From UMGS1474 sp050946775 (GTDB taxonomy: Bacteria > Bacillota > Clostridia > Oscillospirales > Acutalibacteraceae), in assembly GCA_050946775.1 (NCBI GenBank), contig JBMNVL010000117.1:1-5739 (forward strand): 5,739 nt of DNA, in the 5' to 3' direction. A model generated the notes under the pieces. The model was given only the letters and a program-made list of their open reading frames with translations. It was not told the DNA's origin and did no database searches. Positions within the stretch are counted from its first letter, which is position 1. Each line of letters starts with the position of its first letter. Positions 1 through 5,739 of the stretch are shown here, piece after piece. A program made the position numbers and the translations under genes.

Positions 1-38
1 CAACCGCTTTAGCGGTAGCTCGTGACCGCTTGCGGTTG
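1..38. repeat. Nested inverted repeats with two alternative folds
   Basis: Two near-copies of a small palindrome lie side by side: ACCGCTTTAGCGGT (3-16) and ACCGCTTGCGGT (25-36). Each can fold alone with a 2-base loop. Their arms also match across copies: bases 1-7 (CAACCGC) pair with 32-38 (GCGGTTG), and 11-16 (AGCGGT) pair with 25-30 (ACCGCT), giving one long hairpin with a small internal loop and an 8-base end loop. The window edge may cut the element. The function is unknown. Confidence 0.5.
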
Positions 39-52
39 GCAGACTTTTCAGA

Positions 53-65
53 GGGCTTTTAGCCC
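53..65. repeat. Short inverted repeat (hairpin)
   Basis: GGGCT / AGCCC, a 5 bp perfect inverted repeat with loop TTT on the plus strand. It has the same tiny-loop design as its neighbours in the stretch after galM. It is short enough that chance cannot be excluded on its own. Confidence 0.45.
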
Positions 66-76
66 CGCCAGTAACA

Positions 77-91
77 GCGGCTTACAGCCGC
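77..91. repeat. Short inverted repeat (hairpin)
   Basis: GCGGCT / AGCCGC, a 6 bp perfect inverted repeat with a 3-base loop. It lies in the non-coding stretch after galM, next to the possible terminator, and belongs to a group of similar small hairpins. No T run follows on either strand, so I do not call it a terminator. Confidence 0.55.
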
Positions 92-98
92 AGAGCAA

Positions 99-119
99 AC
101 CGCCGGCTTTGCCGGCGGT
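99..119 (-). terminator. Possible operon terminator hairpin after galM
   Basis: A perfect 9 bp inverted repeat, ACCGCCGGC / GCCGGCGGT, with a 3-base loop (AAA on the transcribed strand). It starts 6 bases after the galM stop codon. The position and stem strength suit a terminator for the whole unit. However, the stem is followed only by TTTGCTCT rather than a proper T run, so it may be a weak terminator, a 3' end stabiliser, or simply one member of the hairpin cluster in 1-119. Confidence 0.5.
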
Positions 120-125
120 CATGAT

Positions 126-1166
126 TCAGATCTTAAAAAACCGGTAGGCGGTTTCGCTGTGGAATTCCTCCCCGGCTTTCAGCGTCGTGGTCGGAAAATG
201 CGGATGGTTGGGACTGTCGGGGTAATGCTGCGTTTCCATGCACAGGCCTTGATGCTTGTACAGGGCCACGCCGCCCTTTCCGGCCGGTTCCCGCAGACTG
301 TTGGACACGTAGACCTGCATCCCCGGCTGGTCGGTGACGCATTCGATGCCGATCCCGCTTTTGTGGGAGATCGCCCGCGCGGCGGCCTTGCTTTCGCCGG
401 GTTTTCCCAGCACGAAGTTGTGATCGTACCCGCCGCAGATCGCCAGCTGCTCGTCCCGCAGATCCATATCCCGGCCGATCGGCTTGGGAGTGTGGAAATC
501 AAAGGGCGTGCCTACCACCGGCGTGATCTCCCCGGTGGGGATAAACCGCCGGTTGACCGGGGTGATGGCGTCGGCGTTGATTTGCAGCTCCACGTCAAGG
601 ATATCGCCGTTTTGCCAGCCGTGCGGATTGAAATAGGTGTGGTTGGTCAGGTTGACCACCGTATCCTTTGTCGAGCGGGCAAAATAGCGAAACCGCAGGA
701 TATCGTCCGCCGTAACGCTCACGTCGACGCAAACGTCCAGATCCCCGGGGTATCCCTCTTCCCCGTCGGCGCTGTGATAGGACAGGCGCACCGTCGGCTC
801 GTCCCCGGCGTCGATCACCGTCGCCGTCCACAAGCGGGTATGAAAGCCGCCCTCGCCGCCGTGAAGATGGCCGAAGCCGCCTTCGTTGCAGCCGACGTCG
901 AACACCTCGCCGTTTAAGGAAAACCGTCCGCCGGCGATCCGGTTGCCGTACCGGCCGATCATCGCCCCCTGAAAAGAGGTGCACCGCCAGTAGTCCTCCA
1001 GCGTATCAAAGCCCAGCGCCACGTCCTTGCCGGCGTAGCGGATCGCCTGCACCGCGCCGCCGTAGGTGATCAGCGCCACCTCGAGATCGCCGGCGCCCGC
1101 CAGGGTGATCTTCTCCACCGTTTGTCCGCCCGGCAATTTGCCGAACACCGTACTCGTCACACTCAT
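126..1166 (-). CDS. galM: Aldose 1-epimerase (galactose mutarotase)
   Basis: Cytoplasmic enzyme that interconverts the alpha and beta forms of aldoses such as galactose and glucose, feeding the Leloir pathway or general sugar use. From the ATG at 1166 it has 346 residues, the normal family length. By comparison with the Lactococcus enzyme, the key residues are R72 in GRYGNRIAGG, H102 in LHGG, H176 in VNLTNHTYFN (general acid), D248 in GGYDHNFVL and E311 in METQHYPDSPN (general base); all are present, so the enzyme should be active. An ATG two codons upstream (1172) abuts the ribosome binding site with no spacer, and the frame stays open to 1205 within azlD; the 1166 start has a 6-base spacer and is preferred. 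It is the last gene of the run and has no evident link to amino acid transport. The sugar preference cannot be read from sequence. Confidence 0.95.
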   Translation of the reverse strand: MSVTSTVFGKLPGGQTVEKITLAGAGDLEVALITYGGAVQAIRYAGKDVALGFDTLEDYWRCTSFQGAMIGRYGNRIAGGRFSLNGEVFDVGCNEGGFGHLHGGEGGFHTRLWTATVIDAGDEPTVRLSYHSADGEEGYPGDLDVCVDVSVTADDILRFRYFARSTKDTVVNLTNHTYFNPHGWQNGDILDVELQINADAITPVNRRFIPTGEITPVVGTPFDFHTPKPIGRDMDLRDEQLAICGGYDHNFVLGKPGESKAAARAISHKSGIGIECVTDQPGMQVYVSNSLREPAGKGGVALYKHQGLCMETQHYPDSPNHPHFPTTTLKAGEEFHSETAYRFFKI

Positions 1167-1172
1167 GTCCAT

Positions 1173-1179
1173 ACCTCCT
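1173..1179 (-). promoter_or_regulatory. Ribosome binding site of galM
   Basis: A perfect AGGAGGT directly follows the azlD stop codon. ATG triplets follow after 0 and 6 bases (ATGGACATG). The second has workable spacing, which decides the galM start at 1166. The closeness to the azlD stop suggests that terminating ribosomes could re-initiate on galM. Confidence 0.85.
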
Positions 1180-1503
1180 CTATAATCCCAGGATCCGTTC
1201 GACAATCCAGACCGTCACGGTTGACGCCACCGCCACCGGCAGCAGCGGCAGGCGAAAATAGGCCATGACCAGCGCCGTCGCCATTCCCGCCAACGCCGAC
1301 CAGGGCGTTGCCGTGGCGTAAAAGATCGCCGGCACCGTCATGGCGCCCAGCACCGCCACCGGCATATAGGCCAGAAACGAGCGAACGAACCGGTTTTCCA
1401 CTTTTTTGCGCACCAGCGCCAGTGGCCATACCCGGGGCAAATAGGTGACGAAAGCCATCACCGCCACCCCGATGAGATAATACCCCGTCGCGGAAAGCGT
1501 CAT
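1180..1503 (-). CDS. azlD: AzlD family branched-chain amino acid exporter, small subunit
   Basis: Small membrane subunit that works with AzlC. The 107-residue protein has the usual size for AzlD and about four hydrophobic segments (roughly 8-22, 44-63, 67-83 and 86-103). Family landmarks are TYLPRVWPLAL near residues 20-30 and the RSFLAYMPVAVLGAM block (41-55). A longer open frame reaches up to 1587, but its first 28 residues are polar, lie inside azlC and do not look like AzlD. The ATG at 1503 has AAGGAGG 7 bases upstream and forms a 4 bp ATGA overlap with the azlC stop, the arrangement expected for subunits made in a fixed ratio. The TAG stop lies directly beside the galM ribosome binding site. 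Confidence 0.9.
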   Translation of the reverse strand: MTLSATGYYLIGVAVMAFVTYLPRVWPLALVRKKVENRFVRSFLAYMPVAVLGAMTVPAIFYATATPWSALAGMATALVMAYFRLPLLPVAVASTVTVWIVERILGL

Positions 1504-2216
1504 ACCGTCGCCTCCTTTTGTTCGGGCAGCGGAAAGAGCAAACCGCCCGCAACGGCTGCCGCCACGGCGCTGATGATCAACGCCCAACCGGATGGGACCC
1601 GGTCAAGCAGCGGCAGATACCGGAAAGCGCAGGACAGCCCGACGGCAATCAGCGTTACCCACAGCGCCGGCCGCTCTTTGCGCGCCTGGGGCACCACGAT
1701 GGCGATAAACATGGCGTACAGCGCGATCCCCAAAGCGGAGGAAAGGGACGCGGGCAGCACCGTTCCCGCCAGAGCGCCGGCCAGAGTGCCCAGTCCCCAC
1801 CCGAGATAGGGACCAAAGGACAAGCCGGTAAAAAACCATCCCGACAACTCCTCCTTTTGCATGGCGAGGAAAAAGATCTCGTCGGTGACCCCGTTGGCCA
1901 AAAGCAGCCGCTTGGCCAGCGGGATCTTCAGCATTTTCTGGGACAGGGACAGGCTCATCAGCATATAGCGGATGTTGATGATCAGCACGGTGACCGCCAG
2001 CTCCGGAAAAGGCGCGCCGGCGATCAGCAATCCCGCGCCGGCCTGTTGTCCCGCCGAGGTCAGATTGGTCAGCGAGATCAGCACCACGATCGGCCACGGA
2101 AGACCGTTGCCCACCGCCGCTACGGCAAAGGCGAAGGCTACCGGCGCATAGCCCAGCATCACCGGCACGCCGTATCGAAACCCCGCCGCGAACCGGCGCA
2201 GCCGACCGCCTTTCAT
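1500..2216 (-). CDS. azlC: AzlC family branched-chain amino acid exporter, large subunit
   Basis: Large membrane subunit of an AzlC/AzlD pair. The family is known from Bacillus subtilis azaleucine resistance and from the related BrnFE exporter of Corynebacterium, both tied to efflux of branched-chain amino acids. The 238-residue protein is within the family range and strongly hydrophobic. It has a basic N-terminus then GFRYGVPVMLGYAPVAFAF (12-30), the polar NLTSAGQQAG stretch (51-60), INIRYMLMSLSLS (80-92), TDEIFFLAM (111-119) and GPYLGWGLGT (135-144), all typical of AzlC. An in-frame TTG at 2234 would add six residues, but AAGGGAG lies 7 bases before the ATG at 2216, so that ATG is preferred. 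Its stop overlaps the azlD start (ATGA). Export of branched-chain amino acids is inferred from family and context; the true substrate is not visible in the sequence. Confidence 0.9.
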   Translation of the reverse strand: MKGGRLRRFAAGFRYGVPVMLGYAPVAFAFAVAAVGNGLPWPIVVLISLTNLTSAGQQAGAGLLIAGAPFPELAVTVLIINIRYMLMSLSLSQKMLKIPLAKRLLLANGVTDEIFFLAMQKEELSGWFFTGLSFGPYLGWGLGTLAGALAGTVLPASLSSALGIALYAMFIAIVVPQARKERPALWVTLIAVGLSCAFRYLPLLDRVPSGWALIISAVAAAVAGGLLFPLPEQKEATV

Positions 2217-2223
2217 AGACAAA

Positions 2224-2230
2224 CTCCCTT
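2224..2230 (-). promoter_or_regulatory. Ribosome binding site of azlC
   Basis: AAGGGAG lies 7 bases before the ATG at 2216, between livF and azlC. It favours this ATG over the upstream in-frame TTG at 2234, which has no good site in front of it. It is less perfect than the AGGAGG sites of the neighbouring genes. Confidence 0.7.
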
Positions 2231-2237
2231 CCAACGC

Positions 2238-2936
2238 TCAGCCGCCCAGATACGCTTTGCGCACCGAATCGTCCCGCAGCAGATCGGACGCGCTGCCCGA
2301 CAGCTTGATCGAACCGGTTTCCAGCACGTACGCCCGATCGGCGATGCGCAGCGCCATCTCGGCGTTTTGCTCCACCAGCAAAATGGTGGTGCCCGCCTGG
2401 TGCAGCTCCTTGATGATATCGAAAATCTGCTGCACCAGAATGGGCGACAAGCCCATGCTCGGCTCGTCCATCATCAGCAGCTTGGGATGACTCATCAGTG
2501 CCCGGCCCATAGCCAGCATCTGCTGTTCGCCGCCCGACAGGGTACCGGCGATCTGGTTTTTGCGGTGCTTGAGCCGCGGGAACCGTTCGAACACGTCGGC
2601 AATGGATTCCCGCAGATTGGTCTTTTGGGTATAGGCGCCCATCTCCAGATTTTCCTGCACCGTCATCTGCAAAAACACCCGTCGCCCTTCCGGCACGTGA
2701 GCCATTCCCTTGGCGACCAGCTTGTACGCGTCGGTATGGGAAATGTCCTCGTCCATCAGCTTGATGCTGCCGGTTCGGGAACGCAAAAGGCCCGAAATGG
2801 TTTTCAGCGTGGTGGATTTACCGGCGCCGTTGGCGCCGATCAGCGCCACGATCTCCCCGGGATGGACCTCGAGCGAAACGTCTCTGAGGGCGTGGATCTT
2901 GCCGTAGTAAACGTTGATATTCTCCACCTTAAGCAT
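2238..2936 (-). CDS. livF: LivF-type branched-chain amino acid ABC transporter ATP-binding protein
   Basis: Second cytoplasmic ATPase subunit of the Liv importer, partner of LivG. The 232-residue protein matches the usual LivF length. The Walker A motif is GANGAGKST (34-42), followed by the LivF hallmark VPEGRRVF (81-88), the signature LSGGEQQ (133-139), Walker B LLMMDEPSMGLSP (153-165) and LLVEQN (187-191 region), where Q190 replaces the usual H-loop histidine, as is normal for LivF. The C-terminus ends KAYLGG, also typical. An AAGGAGG ribosome binding site is 9 bases before the ATG, inside the end of livG, and the genes overlap by 8 bp. This is the last gene of the importer block; azlC follows 21 bases later with no terminator between them. 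Confidence 0.96.
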   Translation of the reverse strand: MLKVENINVYYGKIHALRDVSLEVHPGEIVALIGANGAGKSTTLKTISGLLRSRTGSIKLMDEDISHTDAYKLVAKGMAHVPEGRRVFLQMTVQENLEMGAYTQKTNLRESIADVFERFPRLKHRKNQIAGTLSGGEQQMLAMGRALMSHPKLLMMDEPSMGLSPILVQQIFDIIKELHQAGTTILLVEQNAEMALRIADRAYVLETGSIKLSGSASDLLRDDSVRKAYLGG

Positions 2937-3774
2937 GATCGTCCGCCTCCTTTTTGCCCAGATACGCCTCGATGACGACCGGGTTTTCCTTGATCTGGGA
3001 CGGCGTTCCCTTGGCGATCACCTTGCCGTGATCCAGCACGCAGATGCCCTCGCAGATGTTCATCACCAGATTCATATCGTGCTCGATCAGCATCACGGCG
3101 ATCTCAAACGAATCCCGGATGCGGCGGATGTTCTCCATCAGCTCCGCCGTTTCCGACGGGTTCATTCCGGCGGCCGGCTCGTCGAGCAGCAGGATACCCG
3201 GCTTGGTCGCCAGCGCCCGCACGATCTCCAGCCGCCGCTGCGCGCCGTACGGCAGCGATCCCGCCTCGTCGTTCGCCATATCCGCCATCCCGAAAAAATC
3301 GAGCAGCTCCAGCGCCCGTTCCCGGGATCGGCGTTCCGCCTTATGATAGCCAAAGGCGTGAGTGACCGACGCCAAAAAGGACTCCTTAATGGAATTGTGC
3401 AGCCCGACCTTGACGTTATCCAGCACCGACATTTGGGAAAACAGACGGATATTTTGGAAGGTACGGGCGATCCCCATCCGGTTGACCTGGGCGGTGGATT
3501 TGCCGGCCGTCGAGGTTCCGTCGAGCAGAATGTTGCCCCGGGTGGGCTGATAGACGTTGGTCAGCATATTGAACACGGTGGTCTTGCCGGCGCCGTTGGG
3601 ACCGATCAGACCGGCGATCTCGGTACGCCCGACCGTCAGGGACAGCTCGTCCACCGCCGTCAGTCCGCCAAAATCGATCCCCAGATGATGGGTCTCGAGG
3701 ATGGGCCGTTTGTCCACGTCCCGGTCGGGAATGATCCCGCGACTGGGGACGGGTACCATTTTGGTCTCACTCAA
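2929..3774 (-). CDS. livG: LivG-type branched-chain amino acid ABC transporter ATP-binding protein
   Basis: Cytoplasmic ATPase subunit that powers the LivH/LivM channel, working as a pair with LivF. In the 281-residue protein the Walker A motif is GPNGAGKTT (58-66), the Q-loop RTFQNIRLF carries Q107, the signature is the LivG-style LPYGAQRR (174-181) instead of LSGGQ, Walker B is ILLLDEP (194-200) followed by AAGMNP, and the H-loop histidine is H232 in LIEHD. About 25 residues precede the ATPase core, which begins near PILETHHLG. The start is TTG: AAGGAGG lies 8 bases upstream of it, whereas the next ATG (3759) would be 23 bases away. The gene overlaps livM and livF by 8 bp each, so its translation is probably coupled to both neighbours. 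All ATPase residues are present, so it should be active. Confidence 0.95.
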   Translation of the reverse strand: MSETKMVPVPSRGIIPDRDVDKRPILETHHLGIDFGGLTAVDELSLTVGRTEIAGLIGPNGAGKTTVFNMLTNVYQPTRGNILLDGTSTAGKSTAQVNRMGIARTFQNIRLFSQMSVLDNVKVGLHNSIKESFLASVTHAFGYHKAERRSRERALELLDFFGMADMANDEAGSLPYGAQRRLEIVRALATKPGILLLDEPAAGMNPSETAELMENIRRIRDSFEIAVMLIEHDMNLVMNICEGICVLDHGKVIAKGTPSQIKENPVVIEAYLGKKEADDHA

Positions 3775-4831
3775 CCCGCTCGCCTCCTTTCCCGCCGCGG
3801 CGAAGCACGGTGTCGAACACCCGGCCGAAGAACCCCTTCAGACGGGGGCTGTTGGTCGCCAGCATCACGAGGATCAGGATGATGGCGTAAATGAGCATCC
3901 GGTATTCGGAGAATTCCCGCAGCAATTCGGGGATCATATACAGCACCGCCGTCGAAATGATCGACCCGAAGATGTTGCCCATGCCGCCCAGCACCACAAA
4001 TACCAGGATCAAAATCGAGGTGTTGAAATCGAATTTTTTCGCCGAAATGGTGGAAAAGTTCATGGCGTACAGAGTGCCGGCCATCCCCGCCAGCGCCGCC
4101 GAGGTGATGAAGGCGGTCAGCTTGTAGCGGGTGATGCTGATGCCCACCGATTCCGCCGCGATGCGGTTGTCCCGGATGGCGGTGATCGCCCGCCCGGTGC
4201 GGCTGTTGATCATATTGAGCACCACGAACAGGGCGAACAGGATCAGCAGTACGCCGGCGGTCAGCGAAGCCAGCTTGGTGATGCCGGCGGCACCCTGCGG
4301 TCCGTTGAGCAGGATCCGCCCGTTTTCCATTTTCAGCGAAGCGGCGTCCTTCATGCTGATATGCAGGCCGTGTTTGTCCAATCCCACGTACAGGCAGTTG
4401 ACGATGTTTTTGATGATCTCACCGAAGGCCAGCGTCACGATGGCCAGATAATCGCCTCGCAGACGCAGCACCGGGATGCCGATCAAAAACCCGGCGATTC
4501 CGGCGCAGATGCCGCCGATGATCAGCGCCAGCAGCAGGCGAAGCGGACCGGAGGCAACGGTGCTTTCCAGTCCGGCCGCCGCGATAACGCCGGTAAAGGC
4601 GCCCACGCTCATAAAGCCGGCGTGGCCCAAAGACAATTCACCGAGAACGCCCACCGTCAGATTCAGCGAAATCGCCATAACAATGTAGGTACAGATGGGC
4701 ACCAGCTGTCCGCCGATGGAATGGTTGATCATCCCGGTCTGCTGCAGCGGGAAAAGCACGGCGAACGCCAGCAATACGACGCCGTAGCACATCAGATTGG
4801 TGCGGGTGGATTTTGTGATCTTCTTTTTCAT
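3767..4831 (-). CDS. livM: LivM-type branched-chain amino acid ABC transporter permease
   Basis: Second inner-membrane permease of the Liv importer, partner of LivH. From the chosen ATG it has 354 residues. Visible landmarks are a short basic N-terminus followed by a membrane segment (about 14-30), LGELSLGHAGFMSVGAFT (63-80), LRLRGDYLAIVTLAFGEII (122-140), the cytoplasmic loop GRAITAIRDNRIAAESVGI (213-231) and VVLGGMGNIFGS (279-290). Between about 148 and 183 is a polar loop ending in GPQG, which stands where many homologues have GGPNG. The tail (about 328-354) is basic and glycine-rich. An in-frame GTG at 4840 is possible, but a GAGGTGAT ribosome binding site sits at the right distance for the ATG at 4831. 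The gene starts 10 bases after the livH stop and overlaps livG by 8 bp, indicating coupled translation. Confidence 0.94.
   Translation of the reverse strand: MKKKITKSTRTNLMCYGVVLLAFAVLFPLQQTGMINHSIGGQLVPICTYIVMAISLNLTVGVLGELSLGHAGFMSVGAFTGVIAAAGLESTVASGPLRLLLALIIGGICAGIAGFLIGIPVLRLRGDYLAIVTLAFGEIIKNIVNCLYVGLDKHGLHISMKDAASLKMENGRILLNGPQGAAGITKLASLTAGVLLILFALFVVLNMINSRTGRAITAIRDNRIAAESVGISITRYKLTAFITSAALAGMAGTLYAMNFSTISAKKFDFNTSILILVFVVLGGMGNIFGSIISTAVLYMIPELLREFSEYRMLIYAIILILVMLATNSPRLKGFFGRVFDTVLRRGGKGGERVE
3783..3789 (-). promoter_or_regulatory. Ribosome binding site of livG
   Basis: AAGGAGG inside the 3' end of livM lies 8 bases before the TTG at 3774 and 23 bases before the next in-frame ATG at 3759. 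It therefore supports the unusual TTG start for livG. Confidence 0.8.
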
Positions 4832-4835
4832 CGTT

Positions 4836-4843
4836 ATCACCTC
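4836..4843 (-). promoter_or_regulatory. Ribosome binding site of livM overlapping the livH stop
   Basis: GAGGTGAT shares two bases with the livH TGA stop and complements the 3' end of 16S rRNA well. The ATG at 4831 follows the GAGGTG core by 6 bases. The alternative GTG at 4840 lies inside this site, so it is less likely to be the start. Confidence 0.75.
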
Positions 4844-5723
4844 ACACCTTCTCGCTGATCTTTTTGCCCAAAAGTCCGGTGGGCTTGACCAGCAGCACCA
4901 CGATCAGCACCGCGAACACGATGGCGTCGGACAGCTCCATCGACACGTACGCCTTGCTGAAGATCTCGATCAATCCCAGCAGCAGTCCGCCCACCATCGC
5001 CCCGGGGATCGAACCGATCCCGCCGAAGACCGCGGCGGTAAACGCCTTGATACCGGGCATCGAACCGGTGGTGGGCACCAGAATGGGATACGCCGAGCAA
5101 AGCAGAGCGCCCGCGATCGCCGCCAGGGCGCTGCCGATGGCAAAGGTGACCGAAATGGTCACGTTGACGTTGATCCCCATCAGCTCCGCCGCGCCCTTAT
5201 CTTCCGACACCGCCCGCATCGCCTTGCCGATCTTGCTTTTTTTGGTAAAAAGCGTCAATCCCACCATGATCAGCACACTGACAAGAATGGTCACGATGGA
5301 TTCCGCCGTGATGATCAGCTGGCCGTCAAACAGGGACAACGATCCGAAATGCACGATCGAGCTGAAGGTCTTGGGATCGCTTTTCCAGATCAGCAGCGCG
5401 GCGTTTTGCAAAAAGTAGCTGACGCCGATGGCGGTGATCAGCACCGCCAGCGACGACGCCTGCCGCAAGGGCTTGTACGCCAATCGCTCGATCACGATCC
5501 CCAAAAAAGTGCACACCACCATCGCCAAAAACACGGCGACCAGCGACGGCAGCCCCAGCGACACCATTGACACGTAGGCGATGTACGCGCCCACCATGAT
5601 GACGTCGCCATGAGCGAAGTTGAGCATTTTGGCGATGCCGTACACCATCGTGTAACCAAGCGCGATGATGGCGTAGACGCTGCCAAGGCTCAACCCGTTG
5701 ATGACATTGGAGAGGAAATTCAT
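4842..5723 (-). CDS. livH: LivH-type branched-chain amino acid ABC transporter permease
   Basis: Inner-membrane permease of a Liv/HAAT-type importer. It pairs with LivM to form the channel through which leucine, isoleucine, valine or related amino acids enter, driven by LivG and LivF. The 293-residue protein has the usual family length and is hydrophobic nearly throughout. Family landmarks are the N-terminal GYTMVYGIAKMLNFAHGD block (about residues 23-40), the cytoplasmic loop with KIGKAMRAVSEDKGAAELMG (164-183), thought to contact an ATPase, and the FGGIGSIPGAMVGGLLLG block (233-250). The ATG start is preceded by a run of five G about 7 bases away, a weaker ribosome binding site than those of the other genes. 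It is the first gene visible, and a substrate-binding protein gene (livJ/livK type) is expected upstream but lies outside the window. The family is certain; the exact substrate is inferred. Confidence 0.95.
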   Translation of the reverse strand: MNFLSNVINGLSLGSVYAIIALGYTMVYGIAKMLNFAHGDVIMVGAYIAYVSMVSLGLPSLVAVFLAMVVCTFLGIVIERLAYKPLRQASSLAVLITAIGVSYFLQNAALLIWKSDPKTFSSIVHFGSLSLFDGQLIITAESIVTILVSVLIMVGLTLFTKKSKIGKAMRAVSEDKGAAELMGINVNVTISVTFAIGSALAAIAGALLCSAYPILVPTTGSMPGIKAFTAAVFGGIGSIPGAMVGGLLLGLIEIFSKAYVSMELSDAIVFAVLIVVLLVKPTGLLGKKISEKV

Positions 5724-5739
5724 GCCACAACCCCCGAAA

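Noticed and set aside
159..917. Plus-strand open frame of 252 codons opposite galM
   Set aside because: galM is complete with all catalytic residues. The antisense frame has no recognisable domain and fits chance in GC-rich DNA.
2364..2370. Missing H-loop histidine in LivF (glutamine at residue 190)
   Set aside because: Glutamine at this position in a VEQN motif is the normal LivF form, so it is not a defect.
1518..2975. Plus-strand open frame of 485 codons opposite azlC, livF and parts of azlD-side and livG sequence
   Set aside because: It crosses several well-supported genes and their junctions, is rich in H, Q, R, G and D with few hydrophobic stretches, and has no recognisable domain. 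This is the expected mirror of GC-rich membrane protein and ATPase genes on the other strand.
3232..3255. Non-canonical ABC signature LPYGAQ in LivG
   Set aside because: This variant is normal for the LivG family.
2914..3882. Plus-strand open frame of 322 codons opposite livG
   Set aside because: It lies opposite an intact LivG with every ATPase motif and shows no family features of its own.
4283..4387. Polar insert in LivM around residues 148-183
   Set aside because: From memory, similar loops occur in LivM proteins of Clostridia, so I treat it as lineage-typical. An alignment would settle it.
3701..4858. Plus-strand open frame of 385 codons opposite livM
   Set aside because: Its protein is very rich in Q, H, D and G, as expected for the antisense of a hydrophobic permease gene, and it has no domain or ribosome binding site of note.

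Overview
This 5.7 kb window carries seven genes. All lie on the minus strand, packed head to tail, and are read from the right edge to the left: livH, livM, livG, livF, azlC, azlD, galM. Junctions are 8 bp overlaps (livM/livG and livG/livF), a 4 bp ATGA overlap (azlC/azlD), or gaps of 10 to 21 bp. This looks like one transcription unit. Its promoter, and probably the gene for the extracellular binding protein, lie beyond the right edge: only 16 bases precede the livH start.

Region by region: 2238-5723 encodes a nearly complete branched-chain or hydrophobic amino acid ABC importer, with permeases LivH and LivM and ATPases LivG and LivF. 1180-2216 encodes an AzlC/AzlD pair, the two-subunit family linked to branched-chain amino acid export. 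126-1166 encodes an aldose 1-epimerase of galactose mutarotase (GalM) type with all its catalytic residues. 1-125 is non-coding and holds a run of short inverted repeats; the one nearest galM is a possible operon terminator.

Organism: GC content is high (by eye about 60%, not counted). Nearly every gene has a strong AGGAGG-type ribosome binding site, one start codon is TTG, and the Liv proteins resemble those I remember from Clostridia. A GC-rich member of the Clostridia (Oscillospirales or a relative) is my best guess, by inference only. There is no sign of mobile DNA, CRISPR, tRNA or rRNA.

Taken together, the unit would let the cell take up branched-chain amino acids at the cost of ATP and release excess through AzlCD. 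GalM has no obvious metabolic link to the rest. The genes are ordinary. The points worth a second look are the importer and exporter in one unit, galM as its last gene, and the hairpin cluster at the left edge.
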